Origin: Viscum album
Taxonomy: Eukaryota > Streptophyta > Magnoliopsida > Santalales > Viscaceae
Direction: 5' to 3'
Length of the DNA stretch: 64,000 bases
Assembly: GCA_963277665.1 (NCBI GenBank)
Contig: OY728132.1
Coordinates: 273,422,898-273,486,897, forward strand
The translations under genes were made by a program, and so were the position numbers. Below are positions 50,121 to 60,900 of this stretch, piece by piece (position 1 is the stretch's first letter; the number at the start of each line of letters is the position of its first letter). Under the pieces are notes generated by a model. The model searched no databases and had not been told where the DNA came from. It saw only the letters and a list, made by a program, of their open reading frames with translations.

Positions 50121-51239
50121 TGTTGGAAAAAACACCCTCCCCCATGAAATGGAGGTGTTCGGCACCAAGTTTTCAACTTGGGTGGGGTGCGAATAAGAAA
50201 CACAAAGATACAAGTATAGTTATAGGTAACAAACAATAACCCAAAGCTTAGGTTTTCCTAACTAGCCTATAGAAAATAACACCACTACGTCCAAGTCACA
50301 AGTCAGGACTCTCTCCAAGAAAACCCATTTGTCCCATTCTTGTTTCATGTTCAGTAATAATATTTAATTAAGTTTAAGCACTACTGGGAAACTAGTAGGA
50401 ATAGGCACAAGTACAGGAAAGTAAACAGTCAAGCATCAACCGCAACACCCACACCGGGTTCTCAACAACAGAGGATCCCACCCCAATTCGTGATATAAAC
50501 AAGTACCCACCTGGTCTTAAATCTCACAACCACCGAATCTATACCAACAGGGGATCCAATCCCCAAATTCACACAACCATCAAGAGTGTAAAGACAGGGG
50601 ATCCCGTCCCCTCCCACATTTCCAGCAATCGGCCTGAAAAAGAAAACAACCAACTACCACCATCAACACAAGTCAGGGTCATACCGGTATTTTCAGATGT
50701 AAACGACTTAACACACTCCATGATTTCAATTTTCATGTGTTTTAAATGGGGTTATCACAGAAGGATTGATCCTGGTGCCTCAATTTATTTGGCCGGATAT
50801 ACGTGATTAACCAATTTCCTTTTCATAGCAGGAGTTTACCACCACAACAAGCCATTTAAAACATCAGTAGGGGTGCATTAGTGCACAAACAACGACCACC
50901 AACGACCTCGATTTTTAGAAGACATAAGCCAACACGACTCAACAAGATGGTCATAATATAAACAAAATCAATGATCACAGACCCCCTTCTTTCTTTATAG
51001 AATACAGTTCATTATCTTTATTTAGGTCTGGTTTGTCCAATTTTACAGAACAGAGGCACACCCACCCTACATGATACACAAAAGAGAGAGGCGAAGGAGA
51101 AATTCCCTACCTGTTGATAGATGATCGACGTTTAGGCCAGGCACGGAACATTACGGATAACGATGCGGCGCACCCAATGCACCAGAAGCTATTTGTGAAA
51201 ATCCGAGATCGAGGAATGTAGAAACCACGGCTTAACCCT

Positions 51240-51250
51240 TAGTTTATAAG
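51240..51250 (-). promoter_or_regulatory. TATA-like box of the E6 3' LTR
   Basis: The minus strand reads CTTATAAACTA between GC-rich sequences, the expected composition around a promoter. The minisatellite would then lie upstream of it (higher coordinates), in U3. Confidence 0.5.
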
Positions 51251-51509
51251 AGTCGCGGACGGTTGAGGTGAGAACGCAAAACCGTGTAAGGCGCGGGGGT
51301 CGTGGGTTGATCACGTGGCTCCACGCATCATTAAAGGGGTTCAGGTGGTTTAAACCGAATCATTAATTAATTAAGTATTTAATTAAAACTCTTATCCGCG
51401 TTACGGGTCATTAAAACACGCTCAAACAGGTCAAAATAGGGTTTTAAACCCTATTTGTGCAAAAAAAAAAGCGCTACTGGAAATAACCCGTGGGGTAGAC
51501 CAGAGCCAA

Positions 51510-51935
51510 CGGTAGCTAAGAGCTACCGGTGGGTGACAGCTACTGGTAGCTGAGCTACCGGTAGGGTGAATCGATCGGTAGGCCGCAGCTACCGGTAGGC
51601 TAGAGCTACTGGTAGGCCGAGCTACAGGTAGGCTGCAGCTACCGGTAGGCCGAGCTACCGGTAGGCTTCAGCTACAGGTAGGATGCAGCTACCACTAGGA
51701 TGTAGCTACTGGTAGGACGAGCTACTGGTAGGCTACAGCTACCGGTAGGCCGAGCTACTGGAAGGCTTTAGCTACCGGTAGGCTGCGCTACTGGTAGGGT
51801 GCCGCTACTGGTAGGCGGAGCTACCGGTAGGCAGAAGCAACCGATAGGCTGAGATACCGGTAGGCTGCGGCCACCGGTAGACCGAGCTACCGGTAGGCCT
51901 ACTACAGGTAAGATAAGGCTACCGGTAGGCCTCCC
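51510..51935. repeat. Minisatellite in U3 of the E6 LTR
   Basis: About two dozen head-to-tail copies of a 15-19 bp unit, core GCTACCGGTAGG plus a variable 4-6 bp linker such as CCGA, CTGCA or CTTCA. The core contains the palindrome CTACCGGTAG, so the array can fold or be read on both strands. Variants CTACTGG and CTACAGG look like point changes. Placement just upstream of a TATA-like box suggests an enhancer-like or silencing-prone array. Confidence 0.85.
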
Positions 51936-52299
51936 CCACCATGATTCCCAGACCAGAAAACCCAAAACGAGATTTTCACGAAGAAATGGACCCCAAAAAC
52001 CTGTTCCATTACATCAGATACCTCTTAAACGATTCTCATCCTCGTGAATCAAAACAAAAACAAAAGGGAAGAGAGGGTCCGAACAACCACCTCGAAAGAT
52101 ACCTCTTAGGAGCGAACCCATGCTAACTAAAACATTTCCCCGCCATGAACCAAGAAACATACCATGCCAAATTGCTCGGGCATGTGGGTTGGGGAGTCTC
52201 CTCCCCCATGTCAATATATTATATGCTTTGGGTGGCACTGACTCACCCGCACGGGATTGATCGCATCCAACTTAATGCGTCTTGATTAGGGGTATGGTT

Positions 52300-52310
52300 C
52301 TCTCCTCCCC
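52300..52310 (-). other. E6 polypurine tract
   Basis: The minus strand reads GGGGAGGAGAG just before the LTR start, which has drifted from TGTxACACCCC to AACCATACCCC. Confidence 0.75.
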
Positions 52311-52475
52311 ATAGGCAGGGATTTTCACACACAAACAGTGGAAGGAAAACCAGCACATTTCATATCCAAAATACAAAACGTTCTACCACAACAGGTACAA
52401 CAAGGAATAAACTCAAAACAACTCTAGGTACTGGGTACACATCTGTGATTCCCTCTCCCACGTACTCTCATCAAG
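52311..52475 (-). other. E6 untranslated stretch between pol and polypurine tract
   Basis: About 165 bp with no frame. It contains the purine- and A-rich bases usual between the end of pol and the 3' LTR. Confidence 0.5.
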
Positions 52476-53990
52476 CCCACCATGTCTCCACAACACACGA
52501 ACAAAGGGGATGGCTCGCCCACGAAGCACCTTCTCCATGAGATCCTCAATCATCACTGGTCTCTACACAAAGGTCACGTCGTCCTCGATGTCCATCTCAC
52601 CCCAATCAAAGACGTGTGAATCTTCGTGCAGATACCGACGGAGCTAGGACACATGGAAGACACCATGTATCCTCAGTAGCGGCGGTTGCAACTCTAGCTG
52701 ATAAGCCACCTCACCGACCCGCCGAAAAACTTCGAAGGGTCCGATGAACCTCGGGGAAAGCTTACTCCCCTTGCCGAACCTCTGCTGCCCATGCCGAGGG
52801 GAGACCATCAAGAACACGTGGTCCCCAACCTCAAACTATAAAGTCCTCCTCCTAGTATTAGCAAATGACTCCTGTCAGTCATGGGCCGCCTTCATCCTTT
52901 CCTGTATGATCTGAACCTTCTCTGTTGTGTTCTGCACCACCTCTGGGCCAAGGATGTTTGCCTCTCCTACTTCGGCCCAACACATAGGTGAATAGCATGG
53001 CCTCCCATACAGGTCTTCAAACAGGGCCATATCGATGGTAGATTGATAGCTATTATTGTAGGTGAACTCTACCAGGGGCAAGTGTCGTACCCATGATCCT
53101 CCTAAGTCTAGAACACATGCCCGTAGCATATCCTCCATGTTCTCGATGGTGCGGTCTGTTTGTCCGTCTGTCTGGGGATGGAATGAAGTGCTAAGGCGTA
53201 ACTGGGTGCCAAACGCACGCTTCAATAATCTCCAGACTCGTGAGGTATACAGAGCATCCCTATCCGAGACTATAGACCTCATAACTCCATGAAACCGCAC
53301 CACCTCATCCACATACTTTCATGCCAAATCATCCACAGTACTTGATTCCCGGATTTCCAGAAAGTGATTCAATTTTGTAAACCTGTCCACTACCACCCAG
53401 ATGGCGTCATATCCCCCTTGGACCGTGGGTAGTCCCGTGACAAAATCCATCGAGATGTCATCCCATTTCCACTCGGGGACATCTAGGGGCTGTAGTAGGC
53501 CGCCTGGAACTCGGTGTTCAGCCTTCACTCGATGACACACTAAGCACTTGGCCACAAACTCTGTGATCGCTCGCTTAACTCCGGGCCACCAGAACTGCCT
53601 CTTCAGCTCCTTGTACATCATGGAAACTTATGGGTGTACCGCCAGAGGTGAGTTTTGGAGCTCACTGAGATCCTTGTTGGGAATCACTCCTAGAACAAAA
53701 AACCTTTTCTGGAAATGCATCCGGTTCTGACCATCCTCTGTCCATCCTTCTAGAGCATTGCCCTGGTCAACTCGATCACGCATCACTTCGCACTTCGGGT
53801 CTCCCCAATGAGACTCCTCCACTTGTCGAAATAGATATGACTGCACTATCATCTGATATAGGCATCCTCTGCTGCTATCTATCTTCGCATCCAGTTTAAA
53901 GGCCGCCAACTCCTCCATTGCCTTCCAGGCGTCCGCCGACTCTCGTACCGCATCCTTCTGCATCCTCCTGCTCAAGGCATCAGCCACCAC
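52476..53990 (-). pseudogene. E6 integrase with chromodomain-like tail
   Basis: Starting near 53,640 (minus): an HHCC zinc domain with CLVCHRVKAEH, the core start EWKWDDISMDFVTGLP (first Asp), SIVSDRDALYTS (second Asp), and HPQTDGQTDRT. In this last block the position of the catalytic Glu is Asp (codon at about 53,154-53,156). Then come [23 protein letters not shown], a stop, LRRYL, and a tail KVLRGRAIPFVRVLWRHG..ESTWE (about 52,590-52,480) like the group II chromodomain that guides chromoviruses to heterochromatin. The part above 53,640 is the RNase H/integrase linker. The enzyme would insert the DNA copy into the genome. Stops occur near 53,627, 53,314 and 52,873. Confidence 0.85.
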
Positions 53991-54660
53991 ATTTCCCTTT
54001 CCCTCAGTATAAGAGATCTCAAAGTCGTAATCCTAGAAGAACTCCACCCATCTCTGCTTTTGAAAGTTTCTGTCCTGCTGGGAGAAGATATACCTCAATC
54101 TTTTGTGATCCGTGAAGACTACAATGCATTCCCCAATGAGGTAGTGCCTCCATAACTTTAGTGAAAAAACGAACGCTGCAAGCTCCAGGTCGTGGGTGGT
54201 GTAATTACTCTCATGGGGGCGTAGCTTCCTGGACCTATAAGAGATCACCCCTTGTCGCTGCATAAACACGCATCCCATGCCCTGTCCTAAAGCATCACAA
54301 AACACCTCATAGGCCACCCCTTCTTCTGGTAATCTCAGCACTAGTTCACTAACCAACTTCTCCTTTAGATAGCCGAAGGCTGACTCGCACTACTCGCTCC
54401 ACACGAAAACATGGTCTTTCTTGGTCAGTGCTGTCAAAGGGGCCGCAACTTGGGAAAAGATGGGTACGAACCTCCAATAGTAACCTTCCAGCCCAAGGAA
54501 AATATGGACCTCTACCACATTCTTGGGTGTTGCCCAAGAAAAAACCGCCTCAACTTTTGATGGGTCCATCGCTACACCCTTCTCGGACACCACATGCCCG
54601 AGGAAGTGCACTTCGCATGTCCAGAACTTTCATTTAGACAACTTCCCATAGATATGATGA
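53991..54660 (-). pseudogene. E6 RT thumb/connection and RNase H
   Basis: The minus-strand reading continues from RT with HFLGHVVSEKGVAMDPSK (about 54,610) and a stop within the SE..ESAF line at about 54,388. RNase H follows, with YEVFCDA (catalytic Asp), [19 protein letters not shown] (Glu) and [13 protein letters not shown] (Asp). RNase H removes the RNA strand after copying. The three acidic positions I can see are intact. A stop after RWVEFF (about 54,031) separates it from DYDFEISYTEGKGNVVADALSRR. Confidence 0.85.
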
Positions 54661-55598
54661 TGTCAGAGGACCTACAAAACCGTCCTCAGGTGCTCCGCAT
54701 GGTCCTCCTCTGATATTGAGTAGACCAGGATTTCATCGATGAACACGACCACAAACTGATCCAGGTACTCCCAGAAGATGGAGTTCATAAGCCCCATGAA
54801 CACAGCTGGGGATTTTGTAATGCCGAAGGGAATGACTACGAACTCGATGTGTATATACCTAAATCTGAATGTCGCCTCCGGAATGTTGCCCTCCTTCACT
54901 CTTAGCTAGTGATACCCAGAACACAAGTTGATCTTTGAGAACCACCTTGCCCCTTTCAGCTGGTCGAAGAGATCGTTTATCCTCGGAAGAGGGTAGAGAT
55001 TCTTGATCATCACCTGATTCAGCCTCCTGAAGATGATGCACAACCTGAGACCACCATCTGCCTTCTTTGCGAACAAGACTAGAGCGCCCCATGGTGATGC
55101 ACTTGGGAAAACATAACCCCTCTTCATCAGATCGTCAATCTGGATCCGCAAATCCTGTATCTCTGAAGGTGCCATCCAGTAAGGATCCATCGAGATCGGA
55201 TGAGCGTCGGGCTGCAGGTCTATCCCAAACTCGATATCACACCGAGAGGGTAGAGTCGTGACCTCCTCAGGGAAGATGTCCATAAACTCACGGGTGTTCT
55301 CTGGCACTTCCACAATTTCAGCATCTATGGATTCCACTGTTAGCTCGGCCAACAAGGAGAGGTGGGGTTCCTCTCGCCTATTGGCCTTCTGACCACCCCG
55401 CTCACCGGTGAAGGTAACACGCCGGCCATCCGAGTCTGAGAACACCACCCTTCTTCGGAAACAGTGGATGACGACACACACAGAGAATAGCCAGTCGATG
55501 CCTAGGATTACATCGTATGGCAGAATCTGTAGTAGAAGAAGATCCAAAACCGACTGATGTTGCCCTATCATCAGTCTACATTCCCAACAAATAAACAA
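54661..55598 (-). pseudogene. E6 protease end and reverse transcriptase
   Basis: A 230-codon frame (55,598-54,906) reads through [10 protein letters not shown] (protease/RT linker), [62 protein letters not shown] and [11 protein letters not shown]. After a stop, [17 protein letters not shown] and [12 protein letters not shown] follow (about 54,840-54,715). The last motif should be F-x-D-D; the second Asp is Glu here (54,732-54,734). The Asp of the SKINL block (normally Lys-x-Asp-Leu) is Asn. The two catalytic changes predict a dead polymerase. Length and order are those of plant gypsy RT. Confidence 0.88.
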
Positions 55599-55800
55599 AA
55601 CAATTGCTCTGACCTCCGACTCGTGTGCTCAAAACCAGGGGCTCTGGAAGTCTCTCCGCATCTAAACCCAAGGCATGGGCTAGACATGGTGCAACAAAGG
55701 AGTGCGATGCTCCGGTATCGAACAAGGCATATGCAAGAGTGCTAAACAGACTGATCATACCTCGAACAACCTCTGGCCCAGCTGGAACTGCTTCCTCTGC
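55576..55800 (-). pseudogene. E6 aspartic protease, active-site part
   Basis: YALFDTGASHSFVAP at about 55,738-55,690 holds the DTGAS active site of retroelement proteases, followed by LAHALGLDAERLPEPL. The frame stops at 55,576, and the linker [10 protein letters not shown] continues in another frame from 55,598, so a frameshift separates them. The protease would cut the gag-pol polyprotein. The catalytic Asp is present. Confidence 0.85.
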
Positions 55801-56870
55801 GGCGTAAAACTATCCACGCCTAGCTCCCCTGCCCCTCAGCTGTTGGCCACCTCCCCGACCACGCCCCAGTCGAGGTCCCTGAGGTGCGCCATGAGGTCGG
55901 CCTCCTCCTCCTACATCTCCCATTGGAGGAGCGGGTGCTCGCTGTCCCTGCTGCTATTGGAAAGGTCTGGCTAGAAGCTACTACTGGGGCAGGTGCGGGA
56001 GGTGTCTACCACCGCCGTACTACACCTAGTCTGGGCACTGACTCCAGATATGTCCAGGGCTCCCACAGACGAAGCACCGCGGTCGCAGGCCCGAAGGAAA
56101 TGGGTGAGGGCTGGGGGATCGAAACTGAAGCTGCTGCTGTCTGCTCCCTATTGGTCGGAACCTAGAGGGTCCTGACGTTGGAGGCCTGTTGCTGACGGCC
56201 TTTCCCTTCGATGGTCCCAGCTAGATCCCATCTTTTGACACTCCTCCTAGAGCATGCATCCTCTCCAGTACTTCGGCCTTCTTCAGGACCTCCAAGTACG
56301 TCGGCAGGGTAAAGGGGGTAACAACATACTGGAGGGAGGGTCGGAGTGCGCCTCTAAGCATCTTTTTCGAGACTCCTCATCGGGAAAGAGGTCCAGAGAA
56401 AAACATAGGAGGTCCTTGAACTTGATCCATAGGTTCCTCACAGACATACTCTCATACTGGAGGGAGAGTAGCTCCTGTCTCTTTTCTACCTTCATCGTCG
56501 AGGAGAGGAATTCTGCCCGGAACTCTCTCTCTAAATCCGCCCAAGCCACCTCAGACTCTCTCCTCTCCCCTAGGTAAAGCATCCACCACTGACGCGCCGC
56601 TCCCCGCATCTGGCTGACAGCCAGAGGAACCCAGTACTCGGCCGGGGCCCGAATCATACCGAAAGCTATAACTAGCTCCTCTAGCCAGCCTTCCGTCTTC
56701 ATGTCAGAGGTGCTTCCCTCATACTTCTCGAGGGCCTGTCGCTGGAAGGCCCGAAGAGTCTTCTGCCATTGTTCATCCTATTCCTCTCGATCAGCACTCT
56801 GCTGATCAGCCAAAGTAGTCTTCGGGGCCTCGATCTCCTGTACCACAGGTGGTCGCCTTCCAGGTGTCAT
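55801..56870 (-). pseudogene. E6 gag
   Basis: An ATG at 56,870 opens MTPGRRPPVVQEIEAP about 360 bp after the primer site. The capsid part (56,702-56,406) reads WLEELVIAF..APAEYWVPLAV, QMRGAARQWWMLYLG, WADLEREFRAEFL, LLSLQYESMSVRNL, the full gypsy gag pattern with the double Trp. A CCHC zinc knuckle, CFVCGSPGHIWSQCP, lies at 56,076-56,033. A stop in the first 35 codons (DREE*DEQW), one at about 56,283 and frame changes break it. Gag forms the particle and binds element RNA. The start was chosen for its distance from the primer site and its basic opening. Confidence 0.85.
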
Positions 56871-57228
56871 AGCTGTAAGGTAAACAAGGAATGCCTAAGC
56901 CCAAGTAGTTCAGAATATCATTCTTAAAACTTCTTAAAATTTTAATTTATTCTTAATTCACAATACATCCCAGAAACACAAGAACACAAGTCATTATGAT
57001 GCATGTACCTTTACTAGGGTCTCTACCTTGCAATCAGTGTGGCCCCACTTGGTCGTTCGGTAGGTCCAGAGTCTTTTCATAGGATCACGGGGGCCCTAAA
57101 ATCCCGTGTCCTAGCCGGTCTTCCCTGGCCTAATCCACGCGCCAAGGTCACCCAACAATGTTGCCTTACCATCCCATGCAATCCTCACTGTGCCTAACTC
57201 CAGACTCCATCCTATCTCTCATCCATCA
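56871..57228 (-). other. E6 leader between primer site and gag
   Basis: About 360 bp of untranslated leader on the minus strand. No gene or clear small frame is visible. Confidence 0.6.
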
Positions 57229-57240
57229 CCTCTTATACCA
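57229..57240 (-). other. E6 primer binding site
   Basis: The minus strand reads TGGTATAAGAGG three bases after the LTR end at 57,244, two or three changes from the initiator-Met type site. It confirms that 57,244 upward is the 5' LTR. Confidence 0.85.
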
Positions 57241-57243
57241 TTC

Positions 57244-57826
57244 TATCACGACCTGCCTTAACCAAAAGGAAGGAAAGGTCAGCAGATTGCCAGGACCTTC
57301 CTTCTTTATGTTGAAGGAGAGATAATGACCCCCGAGACCCACCTTCAATAGGTCACGGAGTGGTGACTAGCACCAAGGGTATAGAAACTTCTCACAAATG
57401 GAAGGCATTAACGCTTTTTGTTTTATAAGATCGAGAGATAAGATGATGAAACTCAACAACACCAAGGTAAAAGAAAAGTAGACAAAAATAAACCATTCCC
57501 ACATGCATGTTCCAAAAGTAAAGCCACAACGTACAAAAGGATACTACAAAGGTAAGTACAAAAAAGAAAAAGCATCAACTGCAACTACCCCAAAGGTCCG
57601 AGATAGTATGTTCCTGTGTCATTTCCAAAGTCCTACTAGAAACCTGAAAGCAGTTTTATATACGTAGGGTGAGTATACAAGTACACTCAGTAAGGATAAC
57701 CGAAGACTCTCGTGCACAAGTGGGGGAACGTGCTAAAGTCCCGTGAGAAAAAGGACTAAACCAAACACCTATCAAGGTAATCTATCCACCCCATGCATCA
57801 CCAAGTAACACTCCCCAATAGTTGAA
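57244..57826 (-). repeat. E6 5' LTR, last 583 bp only
   Basis: It matches 49,039 to about 49,620 base for base apart from scattered changes. The match stops abruptly after CACTCCCCAA at about 57,820; beyond it the sequence is AT-rich and unrelated to the LTR. About 2.7 kb of LTR (all of U3, including the minisatellite) is missing. Confidence 0.85.
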
Positions 57827-60650
57827 TGGAAATGTTATCAATATATAAAATATGATAGTTACTGAAATAAAAGGGATAATAATTAAGAACTAAAAACGAA
57901 AAGGTTCTACTACAAGTAAATAAATAACATAATTTTATTATTTTGGAGGGTAGAGGTATTATGAAATAAGTCATAAAATTATAAAAGGGTTTTCATTTAA
58001 AATATTACGTTTCAACTTTTATGTAATTCTCTCAAAACAATTCTCGTAATTATGATATTAATTCACGAAATATATTCTATGAACTTAAATGATTTCATAT
58101 ATTCACTTCCTGTTATCATTAAATATCATTAAAAATGTTTAAATATGAATATTTTTACGATTTTCTATGTGGGTCATTTTTTATATTATTTAAAATTGGT
58201 GGAAAATGTTTTTGTTAACAGCAAAAACCGGATATCCATTTCCCATAGTCATGAAAATTAATATTAGAATTTTCACTATATTCCAAATTAAATTCATTTA
58301 CCATTATTTATTTGAGTTTTTGTTTTAATTTTTTGCTAAAATTAACATTTCTTCTTTTCATTATATCCTTAATGAATGTGATAATACATTTGGGATCAAA
58401 TGAATGTTTTATGAGTTTTATGATGAAAATAAAAAGATTTAATTTTTTTCAAATTATTATACATGGGAATTTTATACGATGGTAGGTTTTCTAGGGATAT
58501 AATCCTCAATTTTTTAATATATTTATTTATTATATAGTGAAAATGATATTGAAATTTGCAGGTTGTGTTATTTCATTGTGTGTTTGTGGAAATATGTACT
58601 TAATTTATAGAAATTTTATGGGTGACATATAATATATAAATTAATATGACTCCCCATGATGTCATCATAGAAATTCTATGCTTGATTGTTGGTTTTAAAT
58701 AGAAATATTTTTATTTCATGAAATAATAAATTATTTCATTATTAAAATGAATGTATTGATATTATTAATAATAAAGGTTTTGATTTGAAGGAATGGTTAT
58801 TATCATTACATAACAGTTTTTATATTTTCTCATGGATTTTTTAAAATCATTTAATTTCATTATTATTGAATATTATTATTCATTATATATTCTTTTTGAT
58901 GAAAACGTCTAGTTATTTGTATGAAAGTAAATTCTACACCATCATTAAAATTTCATTTTAAAATAAATAAATTTTTAATGGTTTTAGGTATTTTAGCAGA
59001 ATAATGGGATTTCCCTATCATTTATACCCATTAGAATCTGTTATGATTGTCCGATTTTTTCAAAATATATTCACAATTAAAAAAATGAATAGGAATGGTT
59101 ATGAAGTGTATTTCCGAATATGAGGTGTCGGTATTAAATGAATAATTGAATCATTTAATGATTAATTTAGAAGATACATGTCCATATACAGAAGAATGAT
59201 GTGTTTTTACATGTAATGGATTTCATAATTTAATAAAGCTAAAAAAATTAAATTTCCTTGTGATTTAAATAATGCCATATTTTTATAGAAATAATGTAAT
59301 TTTAGTTTTTTTTGGTTCATTATATAGTATCTTGTTATCTATATATGTTGTTAATTGTATGTTTCATTCAAGACAATAAGGTAAAAATTAATGAAGTGTT
59401 GTTTATTATATTTTAGAATTCAAATACATGTTATTTAAGAAATTATATCTATTTTTTGTGACCCTATGATGTCTTGATTAGAAGGGAAATTTATTTTATG
59501 TGATTTTATAGGTAGAATTTGAAAAATAGTGTCAAATTGCATAAAAATATACATTCTAATCAATGTATTAGAGATATTTAAGAGTAATATATTGTATTAT
59601 AATGTTTTTATACTTATTTATGGGTTTTGGATGATAAAATAAATCCATTGATGTGTATGAAAAATTAAGTGAAAAGAATAATAACTATACTTTGTTTATA
59701 TGAATTAAAAATAATTTCTTTCACATAAATTTGTAATCACTATAATTTATTAGAGATAATTTCTTTAATATTGTAGACCTAAACACAATAAAGACTATAT
59801 TTCTATATTAGGGTAAAACTACATAATATATATACATATAATTACATTTTTTCTGTATATTTCATGTTTTGTTGAGTGTTTTGGGTAAATTAACATATAT
59901 ATTATTATTAATTGCAATAAATATTTTAATATGTAGAGGGAATAATTTAAAAACAAAAAAATCTATATATTAGGGTAACACTGATTCTAAACCCCCCCTC
60001 ATGATCCTAGATGGACTAATTAGAAATTTAATAGGGATGAAAATTAACAGTGATCTATTTTTTTGGATTATTCATTTAATTTGATATTTTTTATCAAGAA
60101 TATGTGATGTTAATATTTGGTTAAATGTTATAAGATACTTATAGGAAAAATTCAATTTTTTCCCTTATTGATGTAAAAATTAATGTTTTAGAAAAAACAT
60201 TATGGAAAAAGAAGAAAATACAAGTCGAGAAGCCATGAAAAAACTAAATGGAAAAAAGGATCTATCATTATTTATTATTGAAAATTTTGGTATGTTTTTA
60301 ATTAAATATATTGATAATTACCATTACAATTACTAAATATCATGTTGTGATGACTGTGTATTTATTGAATCATTTAATTATTTCTATTGAGAAATTATGT
60401 ATTACTATAAAATTATTATAATTGAGTTTATAACTAATATATTTTTGTTCTTAATGAATTATATTATGAAAAATCATAGCAATATTATTTTCATTATGTG
60501 ATGGATAATGTAATGATTCAAAATACTCTAATGTGTATGAATTTAATAAAATATGTGGAAGTAAAGTAATATTATATTTTTATAAATTGGAATGAAAAAT
60601 GAATAGAGATATATTAGAAAAATATATTTGATGATAAATTTGACAAAATA
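57827..60650. other. Very AT-rich region right of E6, no gene seen
   Basis: Long A and T runs, stops in every frame, and almost no CpG. It resembles the worn interior of E3 in composition. I looked for TG..CA ends, purine tracts, primer sites and RT motifs and found nothing I can support. It is not the missing part of E5 or of the E6 LTR. Confidence 0.45.
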
Positions 60651-60900
60651 TAATATTTAGGAGAAAAGATACATTATTTAAAAGAAACACATAGAGATAC
60701 AAATTTGGGAAAGCATTCGAAGTTTGATGTCATGTCGAAAAAATTAAATATCTTAACAATTCCATACAAGAATGTAGTAAGATGAAAAATGGTCATGTTT
60801 TGATGTTGGATAGATAATTTAAGGAATGGTTTTTTTATTTTTATCATGAGTAAAATACCCTCAAGATTATGTATCTTAAATTGGATGTCAAACTAATAAG
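60651..60900 (+). pseudogene. Possible integrase scrap
   Basis: On plus, LGKHSKFDVMSKKL (about 60,708-60,750) and, about 60 bp later, DR then a stop then FKEWFFYFYHE (about 60,810-60,850) fall at the spacing of two gypsy integrase core lines (W-x-x-x-x-x-D-F-x-x-G-L-P, then V-D-R-F-x-K-x-A-H-F). The likeness is weak and could be chance in such AT-rich DNA. Confidence 0.22.

Larger units (their letters stand above)
49039..52298 (-). repeat. E6 3' LTR (about 3.26 kb)
   Basis: Its 3' end (49,039 to about 49,620) matches 57,244-57,826 closely: both begin TCACGACCTGCCTT on plus and share the CACTCAGTA and GCACAAGTGGGGGAACGTG lines. The left border TG at 49,039 is the CA end of the LTR. The right border is set by the polypurine tract at 52,300. 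Inside are a TATA-like box and a minisatellite. Confidence 0.8.
49039..57826 (-). mobile_element. E6: chromovirus-type Ty3/gypsy retrotransposon, 5' LTR truncated
   Basis: On the minus strand the order is partial 5' LTR (57,826-57,244), primer site, leader, gag, protease, RT, RNase H, integrase with chromodomain-like tail, polypurine tract, 3' LTR (52,298-49,039). Only a moderate number of stops and frame changes break gag-pol, so it is the youngest coding element in the window, but it cannot be active: the RT and integrase catalytic sites are altered and most of the 5' LTR is missing. It entered E5 at 49,038/49,039. The tail and integrase resemble the Tekay/Del group of plant chromoviruses; that assignment is from memory of the family. 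Confidence 0.9.

Noticed and set aside
51510..51935. CRISPR array
   Set aside because: The units are directly adjacent with 4-6 bp linkers and no unique spacers, inside a retrotransposon LTR of a plant genome.
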